A stretch of DNA of 64,000 bases from Bradyrhizobium sp. 190 (GCF_023073415.1 NZ_JADPJL010000081.1:1-64000); one strand, 5' to 3'. Positions 7,197-19,176 are shown, counted from the stretch's first letter. Notes: generated by a model not told the origin, from the letters alone. Numbers and translations: made by a program.

Positions 7197-8201
7197 GTGA
7201 CGATTAAAGCTATTTCTCGACGCCGCGTTTTGACCGGAGCTGCAGCCGTTTCGGCGGCGGCAATCTTGCCGCGCGCGAGCTACGGCTCCGACTGGCGGCC
7301 GACCGAGACCGTGCGTCTCATCGTGCCAGCCGCCGCCGGCGGCAGCACCGACGTGATGGGACGATTGCTGGCCGCGCATCTGCAGACCGCCTGGGGCCAG
7401 TCGGCGGTCGTGGAAAACCGCTCGGGCGGCGGCGGCACCATCGGCACTGCCGAAGCCGTGCGGGGCAAGGCGGATGGCCACGTCATCCTGGTCGGCAATC
7501 CCGGTCCGAACGCGATCGCCTACAGCATCTTCCGCAACATGACCTACAAGGCCGATCAGTTGCAGCCGGTCAGCAATATGATCCGGATCCCAAACATCGT
7601 GTCGGCGCATCCGTCGACCGGCATCAAGTCGATCCCGGAGTTGATCGCCTACATCAAGGCCAATCCGGACAAGCTGACCTACGGCTCCTCCGGCGTCGGG
7701 CAGAGCCCTCACCTCACCGGCGCCTGGTTCCTGCAGCTCACCGGCCTGAAGATGGTGCATGTGCCGTTCCGCGGCGCCGGTCCGGCGCTGCAAGCGGCAT
7801 TGGCGGGCGATATCCAGATCCTGTTCGACAACCTCTATCCCACACTGCCGCAGACCCAGGACGGCAAGCTCACCGCGCTTTGCGTGACCACGCCCGAGCG
7901 CAGCCCGGCGGCGCCGAACATCCCGACCATCCGCGAGGGCGTGCCCGAACTTTCGAAGTTCGACGTCTCCTCCTGGTTCGGCATCTTCCTGCCGAAGGCC
8001 GCGCCCGCTCCCGCCGTCGAGGCGCTCAACAAGGAGATCAAGGCGATGCTGGCGCGTGATGATGTCAAGAAGACCATCGGCAACATGGGCGCGACCGCCG
8101 ACTGGGGCACCCCGCAGCAATTTTCCGACTTCGTGCAGGCGGAAACACTGAAATTCGGCGAGATCATCAAGCGCGAAGGCCTGCAGATGGACGCCGGCTG
8201 A
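7197..8201 (+). CDS. Bug/TctC-family periplasmic substrate-binding protein
   Basis: A 334-aa periplasmic binding protein of the tripartite tricarboxylate transporter type, which captures carboxylates or other small acids. The N-terminus has a twin-arginine-like signal (SRRRVLTGAA...), so export may use Tat. Family hallmarks are VRLIVPAAAGGSTDVMGR and VENRSGGGGTIGTAEAV, and later YGSSGVGQSPHLTG and VPFRGAGPALQAAL. The start is GTG at 7197 with AGGGAG upstream. No TctA or TctB membrane genes are nearby, so it is one of the orphan Bug proteins common in this lineage; the ligand is unknown. Confidence 0.92.
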   Translation: MTIKAISRRRVLTGAAAVSAAAILPRASYGSDWRPTETVRLIVPAAAGGSTDVMGRLLAAHLQTAWGQSAVVENRSGGGGTIGTAEAVRGKADGHVILVGNPGPNAIAYSIFRNMTYKADQLQPVSNMIRIPNIVSAHPSTGIKSIPELIAYIKANPDKLTYGSSGVGQSPHLTGAWFLQLTGLKMVHVPFRGAGPALQAALAGDIQILFDNLYPTLPQTQDGKLTALCVTTPERSPAAPNIPTIREGVPELSKFDVSSWFGIFLPKAAPAPAVEALNKEIKAMLARDDVKKTIGNMGATADWGTPQQFSDFVQAETLKFGEIIKREGLQMDAG

Positions 8202-8221
8202 GGGGGCTCCCGTGCTTCCGG

Positions 8222-8377
8222 TCAGGATGATTTGTTGATCTTCTTGATCTTGGCATCGGTGGCTTCAATCGACGTCGCCAATTCCAGGATCGCTTTCGAC
8301 AGCAATTCGGCGGCCTCCTTCTGATCCTGCGACTTGGAGGCGCGGAGCGCATAGTTTCGGGCGGATGACAGCGACAT
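8222..8377 (-). CDS. 51-aa hypothetical helical protein
   Basis: A small gene easily missed: ATG at 8377, TGA at 8222-8224, with GGAG eight bases upstream of the start. The product begins MSLSSARNYALRASKSQDQK and is rich in Ala, Lys, Ser and Glu, with an amphipathic helix (EAAELLSKAILELATSI) and a lysine-rich end. No signal or membrane segment. It converges with the Bug gene, leaving 20 bases between the stops, and ahead of it lies the hppA terminator region. I recognise no function. Confidence 0.6.
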   Translation of the reverse strand: MSLSSARNYALRASKSQDQKEAAELLSKAILELATSIEATDAKIKKINKSS

Positions 8378-8457
8378 CGATTAATCTCCATGTTGTCCGC
8401 CGGTCTCTGCGGATTCGTTGAACATGCTGGTGGTTTAGCTTCAACCTGCACAGAATC

Positions 8458-8495
8458 AAAAACCCCGCGGCTCGCACCGCGGGGTTTTTCTTTTC
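8458..8495 (-). terminator. Rho-independent terminator of hppA
   Basis: A perfect 13-bp stem (8458-8470 with 8477-8489) with a six-base loop and A/T runs on both sides. It lies 22 bases after the hppA stop and can act in both directions. Confidence 0.9.
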
Positions 8496-8511
8496 GTTCA
8501 GCTTCTCGCGC

Positions 8512-10641
<2,130 letters not shown>

Positions 10642-10888
10642 AGAAGTTGCCTCAGATGCTGGTTTTCCGCCCCACGCCATCCCGCGAGCGCGGCCGGCGC
10701 TTATTATGGAGGCCTTCCCTGCCCAGAAGGGTGACCTCAAATCGGCGGGACCATGCCAAAATCGTCTCCCCGGCGCAACGCCGCGGAGGTCAGAATCCGT
10801 CGATTTTTGAAAGGATTCACCGCTAACCGGGCCGGCCAACTTGTCGTCCGCGTGGCGGCGCGCGCTGGCCTTGAGGTTGGGGCCGGGC

Positions 10889-10934
10889 CCAAAATACAAG
10901 AACCCGCCCAATCCCATCAGGATCGAGCGGGCTC
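10889..10934 (-). terminator. Probable terminator of the second cspA gene
   Basis: On the minus strand an 8-bp stem (10934-10927 with 10907-10900, one G-T pair) is followed by TTGTATTTTGGG. It starts 44 bases after the cspA stop. The rest of 10642-10977 contains no gene I can support. Confidence 0.5.
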
Positions 10935-10977
10935 ACTAGCCATTCCAGTACATCCGTGAAACGACCGTTTCGAGGCC

Positions 10978-11187
10978 TTAGACGAGCGACAGGTTTTCCG
11001 CGCTCACCTTGCCCCGCATCTTGTCGGTCTTGAGTTCGAACTGAACCTTCTGACCTTCGGCCAGTCCGCCGAGGCCCGCGCGCTCGACGGCCGAGATGTG
11101 CACGAACACATCCTTGCTGCCATCGCTCGGCTCAATGAAACCGAAACCCTTTTGACCGTTGAACCACTTCACTGTTCCCGTAGCCAT
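10978..11187 (-). CDS. cspA: Cold-shock protein (CspA family)
   Basis: A 69-aa nucleic-acid chaperone with both RNA-binding motifs (KGFGFIEP and DVFVHIS). It begins MATGTVKWFNGQKG and has the usual family length. The start ATG (11187) follows a purine-rich GGAGAAGAG. The 209 bases between it and thiL hold no ORF and probably carry a long 5' leader of the sort cold-shock genes use for temperature-dependent translation; I see no proven motif there. It is a paralogue of the gene at 889-1098. Confidence 0.95.
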   Translation of the reverse strand: MATGTVKWFNGQKGFGFIEPSDGSKDVFVHISAVERAGLGGLAEGQKVQFELKTDKMRGKVSAENLSLV

Positions 11188-11396
11188 TTTCTCTTCTCCA
11201 AAGCACCTAGGCTTTCATTCCGCACGGCGATCGCACGGATTCAAATCCAATATCGACGATGTCTCTGGAAGAAGCTCCTTAGGGAGCGCGTTCGAAAAGG
11301 CACGACGGTAATCGAATGGCAATACACCTATAGGTTTTTCGGCGAAATAGCAATGGCGGGCGGGAAATAAAGGCCGAAGCGTTAACGACCCTATCT

Positions 11397-12392
11397 TCAA
11401 AAATGGCTGTAAGAGCGACGATCCAGCGTGATTTCCCTGCCCTGCCCGTCGATGAACTTCGGAACCGCGCTTCCCGCGATTATCGTTCCGATGGAACTCA
11501 CCGCGACGCCGACGCGATTTGCGTCTTGCGCGAACGCCTCGACGCGATCCTCCGGTAGCGTGCACAGGATCTCGTAATCATCACCGCCGGCGATCAGTGT
11601 TTCCAGTCCGACAACGCCGCGCGACACCAGATCCTGCGCCGAGTCGGACCGTGGGATCGACACCAGATCGATCACCGCGGATACGCCGGACACGCCGCAG
11701 AGCTTGGTGAGATCGCCGGCGAGACCGTCAGACACATCCATCGCCGCGCTGGCATGGCCGCGAACGATCTCAGCCATTGCCACGCGCGGCTGTGGAACGC
11801 GATAGCGTCCGATCAGCGCCTCGCGTACGGCCTTGTCGGATGCGGCGGCATGCACCTTCCCGCCGCGCAGGATGGCAAGCCCCAGTGCGGCGTCGCCGAT
11901 CGTGCCCGTCACCATCACGCGCTCGCCGGGTTTTGCGCCGCTGCGATGAACCATTCTCCCCGGCGGCACCCGGCCGAACGCGGTGACCGAGACCATCAGC
12001 GGTCCGGGCGTCGACACCGTGTCCCCGCCCAGCAGCGGACAAGCGAACTGCGCGGCATCCTCGCCCAGCGCCGCCGCGAACGGCTTTAGCCAGGCCTCGT
12101 CGGCGCTGCGTAGCGCCAGCGTCAGCACGAAGCCCGCCGGCGTTGCGCCTTTTGCGGCGAGATCCGAGAGGTTCACCCGCAACGCCTTGCGCGCGACGGC
12201 GTCGGGGGGATCGTCGGGCAGGAAATGCACGCCCTCGACGATGGCGTCCGTCGTCACCACGATGTCGGAGCCGTCAGGCTTCAACGCCGCGGCGTCGTCG
12301 TCGAGACGAAAGGCGCCCGGGTCAGTTGCAAGCGGCCGGAAGTAGCGCGCGATCAGCGAGTCCTCGCCGGACGCGGGTTTTCCGCTAGCCAC
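11397..12392 (-). CDS. thiL: Thiamine-monophosphate kinase
   Basis: It phosphorylates thiamine monophosphate to the active cofactor TPP. The 331-aa PurM-fold protein has DPGAFRLDDDAAAL near the N-terminus (metal and nucleotide site), VVTTDAIVEGVHFL, and further on MDVSDGLAGDL and AGGDDYEIL, all typical of ThiL. The start is GTG at 12392, which overlaps the end of nusB by eight bases; the frame is open beyond it, but that lies inside nusB. It is the last gene of the glyA-nrdR-ribD-ribE-ribH-nusB-thiL series. Confidence 0.94.
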   Translation of the reverse strand: MASGKPASGEDSLIARYFRPLATDPGAFRLDDDAAALKPDGSDIVVTTDAIVEGVHFLPDDPPDAVARKALRVNLSDLAAKGATPAGFVLTLALRSADEAWLKPFAAALGEDAAQFACPLLGGDTVSTPGPLMVSVTAFGRVPPGRMVHRSGAKPGERVMVTGTIGDAALGLAILRGGKVHAAASDKAVREALIGRYRVPQPRVAMAEIVRGHASAAMDVSDGLAGDLTKLCGVSGVSAVIDLVSIPRSDSAQDLVSRGVVGLETLIAGGDDYEILCTLPEDRVEAFAQDANRVGVAVSSIGTIIAGSAVPKFIDGQGREITLDRRSYSHF

Positions 12393-12879
12393 GCGCGAAC
12401 TCTTCGGCGCGGAACTGGCGCGCGATCTGGTCGAGCACGGCATTCACCATGCCGGTCTCTTCCTTTTCGACGAAGGCATGCGCGACGTCGACATATTCGG
12501 ACACGACCACGCGGCCCGGCACGTCCTTGCGGTGTTCCAGCTCATAGGAACCGGCACGCAGCACCGCGCGAAGGATCGCGTCGATCCGCTTCAGCGGCCA
12601 ACCCTTCTGGAGCGCATCGTCGATCAAGGGATCGAGCCTGGCCTGGTCGCGCACCACGCCGGCCACCACATCCTTGAAGAACGCAGCCTCCGCCGGCAGA
12701 TATTTGTCGCCTTCGACCTCGTTGCCGAGCCAGTGGCTTTCGAACTCAGCGAAGATGTCGTTGATCCCGGCGCCCGCGATGTCCATCTGGTACAGCGCCT
12801 GCACGGCGGCGAGCCGCGCCGCGCCACGGCGGTTGGCTTTCTTGTCGGGGCTTTTCGCTGGCTTCTTGCTGTCTGCCAT
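12385..12879 (-). CDS. nusB: Transcription antitermination factor NusB
   Basis: An all-helical RNA-binding protein that, with NusE (S10), supports antitermination on rRNA operons. The 164 aa are typical for alphaproteobacteria, with a basic lead (KKPAKSPDKKANRRGAAR) followed by AVQALYQMDIAG, and the conserved end RVVVSEYVDVAHAFVEKEE and VNAVLDQIAR. It starts two bases after ribH stops and overlaps thiL, so translation is coupled on both sides. Confidence 0.95.
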   Translation of the reverse strand: MADSKKPAKSPDKKANRRGAARLAAVQALYQMDIAGAGINDIFAEFESHWLGNEVEGDKYLPAEAAFFKDVVAGVVRDQARLDPLIDDALQKGWPLKRIDAILRAVLRAGSYELEHRKDVPGRVVVSEYVDVAHAFVEKEETGMVNAVLDQIARQFRAEEFARG

Positions 12880-12881
12880 CG

Positions 12882-13373
12882 TCAGGCCTTTGTCAGCCGG
12901 CGCTTGATCCGCAGCATCGCCAGCGCCGCGCGTGCGGCGTCGCCGCCCTTGTTCAACTCGCTGGCGCGCGCCCTCGCCCAGGCCTGCGCGTCGGTATTGA
13001 CTGTTATGATGCCATTACCGAGCGGGAAACCTCTGGCGACCGCGAGGTCCATCAGCGCGCGCGAGGATTCGATCGAGACGATTTCGAAATGGATGGTGTC
13101 GCCGCGCACCACGCAGCCGAGCGCGATTGCCGCATCATAAGGCTTGCCGTTGTTTTCGGCAGCATCGAGCGCGATCGCAATCGCGGCCGGAATTTCCAGC
13201 GCGCCGGGAACCGTGAGGACGTCATGCGTCACGCCGGCCGCCTTTAGCTCGGCAACCGCGCCTTCCATCAGCGCGTCCTGAATGTCGTCATAGAACCGCG
13301 CCTCGACGATCAGGGCGCGCGCGCCTGTGATGTCGGTCTGATCCTTCAGCGGTGCGCGCCGTGCATCTGCCAT
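12882..13373 (-). CDS. ribH: 6,7-dimethyl-8-ribityllumazine synthase
   Basis: It makes the penultimate intermediate of riboflavin from 5-amino-6-ribitylaminouracil and dihydroxybutanone phosphate. The 163-aa protein has the active-site segments VEARFYDDI, VPGALEIPAA, GCVVRGDTIHFEIV (catalytic His) and GNGIITVNT. The ATG at 13373 (MADARRAP) is chosen; the open frame upstream is only the translation of an intergenic repeat (13389-13476). nusB follows two bases later. Confidence 0.95.
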   Translation of the reverse strand: MADARRAPLKDQTDITGARALIVEARFYDDIQDALMEGAVAELKAAGVTHDVLTVPGALEIPAAIAIALDAAENNGKPYDAAIALGCVVRGDTIHFEIVSIESSRALMDLAVARGFPLGNGIITVNTDAQAWARARASELNKGGDAARAALAMLRIKRRLTKA

Positions 13374-13388
13374 TAAGCTACTTTCACT

Positions 13389-13476
13389 GTCATTGCCGGG
13401 CTTGACCCGGCAATCCATCTTACCAGAAGCCCACCTTGTTAAGAGGATGGATACGCGGGTCAAGCCCGCGTATGAC
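13389..13476. repeat. Intergenic palindromic repeat, family A, copy 1
   Basis: Two palindromic arms, attgccgggcttgacccggcaat and acgcgggtcaagcccgcgt, are joined by complementary ATCCATCTT/AAGAGGATGGAT segments. It lies between ribE and ribH inside the operon. A second, decayed copy is at 60331-60392. Such elements form long hairpins in RNA and may affect expression of the downstream genes. Confidence 0.8.
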
Positions 13477-13492
13477 ACATTTGTTGTCGCCG

Positions 13493-14101
13493 CTACTTCA
13501 TTTCCGACAGCCGCGCCGCATAGCGAGCCATCAGATCGACCTCGATATTGACCTCGCTGCCTGCGCGCCAGCCGCTCAGCGTGGTGACGCTGAGCGTATG
13601 CGGAATGATCAGCACCGAAAACGTGACATCCTCGACCGTATTCACGGTCAGCGACACGCCATCCAGCGTCACCGAGCCCTTGGTGGCGATGAAACGCGCC
13701 AGCTCCCGTGTAGTGCGCAATTCGAACCGCGCCATGTCAGGCAGATCGTCACGCTTGACGATGGTCGCAATGCCGTCGGCATGCCCCGCGACAATATGGC
13801 CGCCGAGTTCGTCACCGATCTTCAGCGCGCGCTCGAGGTTGAGTTTGGTGCCTTTGACCCAGTGCTTTGCGGTCGTCATGCCAAGTGTTTCGGCGGCGGC
13901 GTCGACGTCGAACCAGGTCTTGCCGCCCTCGACGCCGGAAGCGACCACCGTCAGGCAGACGCCATTGCAGGCGATCGATGCGCCATCGGCGATGGTGGCC
14001 TGGTCGTAACCGCAGGTAATGCGCATGCGGTGCAACTGGCCCTGCGCCGTTGGCGTCAAGGCTGCGATCTCGCCGATGTCGGTGACAATTCCGGTGAACA
14101 T
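13493..14101 (-). CDS. ribE: Riboflavin synthase, alpha subunit type
   Basis: It dismutates two molecules of dimethylribityllumazine to riboflavin. The 202 residues form the two repeated lumazine-binding barrels: the first starts MFTGIVTDIGE and has ACNGVCLTVV (near 43-52), the second LDGVSLTVN (near 140). The stop of ribD and the start here share one base (TAATG). In alphaproteobacteria this gene is called ribE (ribC in older papers). Confidence 0.95.
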   Translation of the reverse strand: MFTGIVTDIGEIAALTPTAQGQLHRMRITCGYDQATIADGASIACNGVCLTVVASGVEGGKTWFDVDAAAETLGMTTAKHWVKGTKLNLERALKIGDELGGHIVAGHADGIATIVKRDDLPDMARFELRTTRELARFIATKGSVTLDGVSLTVNTVEDVTFSVLIIPHTLSVTTLSGWRAGSEVNIEVDLMARYAARLSEMK

Positions 14102-15252
14102 TAGGCGCGCTCGTAAACGGTAAGGGTGTCTATGCCGAGGCTTTCGCTAGCACGTGTCTTGAGGGCAGGCGACCCGGTGAGAGCCGACAGCGGCAATGCG
14201 TCCAGCGCGGGAATACCGTCAGCCCCGATGGTTTCAGGCCCGCGCAGCAGCCAGACTTCATCGACCAGGCCGCTGGCGACAAAGGACACGGCGACCCGCG
14301 AGCCGCCTTCCACCATCAGCCTCGTGATGCCCTTGTCGGACAGCGCGCGCAGCACCGCCGGCAGATCCAGCCCGGGCGGCTGCACGGTCGCCGCAACGCG
14401 CATCACCTGCGCGCCGGCCGCGCCGAGTTTCATGGCCGCGGGGGCTTCGGCGAAGTCCGACGTCATGACCCAGAGCGGCGTCTGGCGCGCGGACTGGACC
14501 AGTTTGCTGGTGCCCGGCAGCCGCAGCGCGCGATCCAGCACCACCCGCACCGGCGACCGCGCTTCCATCCCCGGCAGGCGGCAGGTCAGTACCGGATCGT
14601 CCGCCAGCACGGTGCCGATGCCGACCAGGATGGCGTCGCATTGCGCGCGCAACAGGTGTACGCGTGTCTTCGCTGCTTCGCCCGTGATCGCGACGGGCTT
14701 GTGGCCCGCGGCGCCGATCTTGTCGTCGGCGGAGACGGCGAGCTTGAGTATGACATGCGGGCGCTTGTCGCGGATACGGCGGAAGTGCCCGGCATGATCG
14801 CGCGCGGCTTCCTGCGAGCCGAGACCGACATCGACCGTAATCCCGGCCGCACGGAGTTTGGCATGCCCCTGCCCGGCCACTTCAGGGTTAGGGTCTTCGA
14901 TCGCCGATACCACGCGCGCAATGCCTGACGCGATCACCGCATCGACGCAGGGCGGCGATTTGCCAAAATGTGAACAGGGCTCCAGCGTCACATAGAGCGT
15001 AGCGCCCCGCGCGGCTTCACCGGCACGTCTCAGCGCTTCGGGCTCGGCATGCGGCCGTCCGCCCGTTTGCGTCCAGCCACGGCCGACGATCACACCGTCC
15101 TTCACCACGACGGCACCAACGGCCGGGTTCGGCCAGGTGCGGCCCAGCCCGCGTCGGCCGAGCGCGAGCGCAAGCTGCATGAAGCGCTGATCCGCGGCTT
15201 TGGCCTCTTTGAATTTCTGCGCGTACTGGTCTTCCAGAATGCGGAAGATCAT
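14101..15252 (-). CDS. ribD: Bifunctional riboflavin biosynthesis deaminase/reductase RibD
   Basis: It deaminates and then reduces the pyrimidine precursor of riboflavin. The N-terminal cytidine-deaminase-like domain has the zinc motifs HAEPEAL (near residue 68) and PCSHFGKSPPC (near 92-102). The C-terminal reductase domain starts near residue 165 (RPHVILKLAVSADDKI) and includes LMVEGGSRVA. The start ATG (15252) overlaps the nrdR stop by four bases; the 383 aa include about 22 residues ahead of the deaminase core, slightly more than usual. Confidence 0.95.
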   Translation of the reverse strand: MIFRILEDQYAQKFKEAKAADQRFMQLALALGRRGLGRTWPNPAVGAVVVKDGVIVGRGWTQTGGRPHAEPEALRRAGEAARGATLYVTLEPCSHFGKSPPCVDAVIASGIARVVSAIEDPNPEVAGQGHAKLRAAGITVDVGLGSQEAARDHAGHFRRIRDKRPHVILKLAVSADDKIGAAGHKPVAITGEAAKTRVHLLRAQCDAILVGIGTVLADDPVLTCRLPGMEARSPVRVVLDRALRLPGTSKLVQSARQTPLWVMTSDFAEAPAAMKLGAAGAQVMRVAATVQPPGLDLPAVLRALSDKGITRLMVEGGSRVAVSFVASGLVDEVWLLRGPETIGADGIPALDALPLSALTGSPALKTRASESLGIDTLTVYERA

Positions 15253-15731
15253 TTGCGTAACGTGGCGACCCGTGCGTCGTCTTCCGCGGAGAGTTCGCCG
15301 AGCACGGCCTCGAAGTCCTTGGCTTCGCGGAAATTACGATAGACGGAGGCAAAGCGGACATAGGCGACGTCGTCGAGCTGGCGCAGATGCTCCATCACGA
15401 TCTCGCCGATCGCCTCCGAGGATACTTCCGCCTCGCCGCCGCTTTCGAGCTCGCGCACGATCGCGGAAACCATCTTCTCGACCCTTTCAGGATCGACCGG
15501 CCGCTTGCGCAAGGAGATCTGCAGCGAGCGGACCAGCTTGTCGCGGTCGAACGGCACCCGACGGCCGTTGCGCTTGATGACCGTCAACTCGCGCAACTGC
15601 ACCCGCTCGAAGGTCGTGAAGCGGAAGTTGCAGGCGATACACACCCGCCGCCGCCGGATCACGGCCGAATCCTCGGTCGGACGCGAGTCCTTCACCTGCG
15701 TATCGAGACTGTTGCAGCTGGGACAGCGCAT
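15249..15731 (-). CDS. nrdR: Transcriptional repressor NrdR
   Basis: An ATP/dATP-sensing repressor of ribonucleotide reductase genes. The zinc ribbon uses Cys3, Cys6, Cys31 and Cys34 (RCPSC and CIAC), followed by the ATP-cone domain (VIKRNGRRVPFDRDKLVRSL, residues 51-70). The 160-aa length is normal. It lies between glyA (12 bases upstream) and ribD (four-base overlap), the usual Rhizobiales order. No NrdR box was found inside the window, so its targets lie elsewhere. Confidence 0.96.
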   Translation of the reverse strand: MRCPSCNSLDTQVKDSRPTEDSAVIRRRRVCIACNFRFTTFERVQLRELTVIKRNGRRVPFDRDKLVRSLQISLRKRPVDPERVEKMVSAIVRELESGGEAEVSSEAIGEIVMEHLRQLDDVAYVRFASVYRNFREAKDFEAVLGELSAEDDARVATLRK

Positions 15732-15743
15732 CCAATGAGGCCT

Positions 15744-17054
<1,311 letters not shown>

Positions 17055-17223
17055 TGGGCGAAATATCTCCACCGCCGCAAGCCCTTAGGGGCGAAGCGGT
17101 CGGCTACGTGTGGCGGTCGAAAGAAGCGTCTGCGAGATACCACATCGGCCGGAATTGGCCAAGCACTTGCGGTACAGGGCTGATATTTATGCCAGATATG
17201 GTGGGGATGACGCCCCCCTCCCT

Positions 17224-17354
17224 CGTCGCCCCGGCCTTGAGCCGGGGTCCATACCCCCGGAAGGTCATTGGGAGACGAAGGCGTCGGCCAGGGTGCCCCT
17301 TCCCACGGCCGCGGCGTATGGGTTCCGGCTCGCGCTTCGCTTGGCCGGAACGAC
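17224..17354. repeat. Intergenic palindromic repeat, family B, copy 1
   Basis: It starts cgtcgccccgg..ccggggtccata and ends tatgggttccggc..gccggaacgac: two small stem-loops facing each other around a 60-base middle. Two more copies with the same outer layout are at 28704-28869 and 54889-55004. It lies between glyA and the GST gene. Confidence 0.75.
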
Positions 17355-17360
17355 GGAGAG

Positions 17361-17984
17361 TCACGCAAACCGGTAGGGGCCACCCTTGGCAATCGAGTGC
17401 TGGAACGCCTGGCGGGCGTGCATCCGTCCCAGCCAGGCCGCGAGGTTCGGGTAGGGCTCCAGCTTCCCGAACACTTTTGCCATCTCGCCGACAAAGCTCA
17501 TCTGGATGTCGGCACCGGTCAGCGACGGGCCGACAAAGAACTCCCGCCCCTTCAGCGCGCCATCGACATAGCCGAGATGGTTGGCCAGCTCGCTGTCGAT
17601 ACGCGGATGCAGCGGCGCGCCCGCTTCTTTCAGCCGGGACACATAGAGGTTCAGCATCAGCGGCAGCATCGCCGAGCCTTCCGAATAATGCAGCCACTCG
17701 TTGTAGGCCTCATAGTCCGCGCTTCCCGGCGCTGGCATCATCGCGCCCTTACCGTAACGGCGGATGATGTAATCGACGATGGCGCCGGACTCCGCGATCG
17801 TCGTGTCGCCGTCGGTGATGACGGGCGACTTGCCGAGCGGATGGATCTTTGCGAGTTCGGGTGGCGCGAGCCGGGTCTCGGCGTTGCGCTGATAGCGCTT
17901 GATCTCGTGAGGAAGCCCGAGCTCCTCCAGCAGCCACAGAACTCGCTGCGAGCGGGAGTCGTTGAGGTGATGAAGCGTGAGCAT
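17361..17984 (-). CDS. Glutathione S-transferase family protein
   Basis: A 207-aa cytosolic GST. The thioredoxin-like N-domain (residues 1-78) carries SRSQRVLWLLEELGLP, the cis-proline segment KSPVI and the glutathione-binding ESGAIVDYI. An all-helical C-domain includes LTGADIQMSF. The N-terminal catalytic residue appears to be a serine near position 10-12. The ATG at 17984 follows GAGGAAA. It stands alone between repeats; the substrate cannot be inferred. Confidence 0.9.
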   Translation of the reverse strand: MLTLHHLNDSRSQRVLWLLEELGLPHEIKRYQRNAETRLAPPELAKIHPLGKSPVITDGDTTIAESGAIVDYIIRRYGKGAMMPAPGSADYEAYNEWLHYSEGSAMLPLMLNLYVSRLKEAGAPLHPRIDSELANHLGYVDGALKGREFFVGPSLTGADIQMSFVGEMAKVFGKLEPYPNLAAWLGRMHARQAFQHSIAKGGPYRFA

Positions 17985-18033
17985 GGGGTTTCCTCTGTGT
18001 TGTTGTTTGGTGGGCGCGATTTGGTTGAGAGTG

Positions 18034-18140
18034 TCATTGCTGCCGAAGCGAAGCAATCTTGTAGGATGGGTGGAGCGAAGCGATACCCATCAATGCCGGC
18101 GCAGAAGGTGATGGGTTTCGCTTCGCTCTACCCATCCTAC
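18034..18140. repeat. Intergenic palindromic repeat, family C, copy 1, with a short flanking repeat
   Basis: 18061-18140 is an imperfect palindrome whose ends read gtaggatgggtggagcgaag and cttcgctctacccatcctac. A second copy is at 48924-49008. It is preceded by GTCATTGCTGCCGAAGCGAAGCAATCT (18034-18059), a separate short element; a related fragment (gcgaagcaatct) occurs at 37142-37153. Confidence 0.8.
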
Positions 18141-18189
18141 GATAGCCGCCTACGATAGCCGCACATTCGCGATCTCGCGACGCCTTGCG

Positions 18190-18620
18190 CCCGAGGTTTG
18201 CATCTTCGTTTGCCCTCTTCAAACTAGAGGGCGCAGGGAAGACCGGGTGCTTGCTGCACCCGCGGTCTCGCGTGCGATTTGCGCTAAAGAAAATGCACAC
18301 GAGCATACAGGGCAGCGGGAGCATTCCGGCCTTCCCTGCGCAATGGCTTTACGGCTTACTTCGTGCTCTTCCCGGAGAACGGCTCTTTTGCCTCCGTCGC
18401 CCCCGAGAAGCTTCGCTTCTCCAGGACTTAGCGCCAGCACCGCGGCGCCCGAACCACACGACTTCGCCGTACGCTTCCGGCGCGTACGTCTATCGCGCCA
18501 TCTGCGTCCATCGCATCTCACCGCGCGTTCGTGACGATGGCCAACGCCCCTCATCCGCCGTGAGACGGGCGGAGTCATGCCGCTGATTTGCCCGACATGT
18601 TAAGCGGAATATTTTTACGA
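18190..18620. repeat. Long interspersed repeat (about 430 bases) producing spurious ORFs
   Basis: All frames here are open for 90-130 codons but none looks like a protein: composition is Arg/Ser-rich and no start site is convincing. Fragments such as GAGKTGCLLHPRSRV and NAHEHTGQ in one frame, and RHERAVRCDGR on the other strand, are strings I know from many over-predicted hypothetical proteins in Bradyrhizobium and relatives. This marks a dispersed non-coding repeat. It contains several small hairpins (for example gaccgggtgc..gcacccgcggtc near 18240-18266). Confidence 0.6.
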
Positions 18621-18903
18621 GAGCTGCTGGACACAACACCTAGCTGATTTGCCTGTCGGCCAACGCTTTCGATATCTCTTGACGACAGATGAGCTTTTTT
18701 TGCGTCCCGAGACGCGCGGCTCCTGATGTGTCCTGCTTGCAGCATAGTGTGGCACGCTTACCCGCATCAAGCACGCGCAAGCCCGCAGCCTGCGCCGGCT
18801 GCGTGGCACGGCATCATTGAAATACGCCCTACGTGATCCAGTTCACAGCGCAATGCTTTTGCTGGGTCCATAAACGCCTGGGGCTGACAGATGGATCTCG
18901 CAA

Positions 18904-19155
18904 ATGTCTGAATCACGCTCACATAGCGAACACAAGATTAAATCGAGACGCTTGCTGAGAACGGCCTTCCTGATCTACGGGATGATGGTCGTCGGCCTGC
19001 TCGGATACTTTATCGTCTTTCCAGGTACGAGGATCCATGGGACGCAAGGCGAAGGCGCGCCCATCCAAACTGCAGCGAAGGCGGTCAGATATGAGGCCGT
19101 GATCGCAAACTGGAACCGGTATCGCAACAAAGACGCGAGGGCGGACGCGCGATAG
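18904..19155 (+). CDS. 83-aa single-pass membrane protein, hypothetical
   Basis: A basic cytoplasmic N-terminus (SEHKIKSRRLLRTA) is followed by one membrane helix (about residues 20-40, LIYGMMVVGLLGYFIVF) and a soluble C-terminal tail ending NRYRNKDARADAR, probably periplasmic. The ribosome-binding site is weak (GATGGAT about 11 bases upstream). It faces the histidine phosphatase gene, 20 bases apart. I recognise no family. Confidence 0.5.
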   Translation: MSESRSHSEHKIKSRRLLRTAFLIYGMMVVGLLGYFIVFPGTRIHGTQGEGAPIQTAAKAVRYEAVIANWNRYRNKDARADAR

Positions 19156-19176
19156 CGTCTGGACGTGAGCTACGGC

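Noticed and set aside
12882..13478. A longer RibH with 35 extra N-terminal residues
   Set aside because: The extra codons are the translation of a palindromic repeat; the ATG at 13373 fits the family.
18185..18586. ORFs of 90-133 codons on both strands as real proteins
   Set aside because: No family, no starts, and strings known from spurious predictions; treated as a repeat instead.
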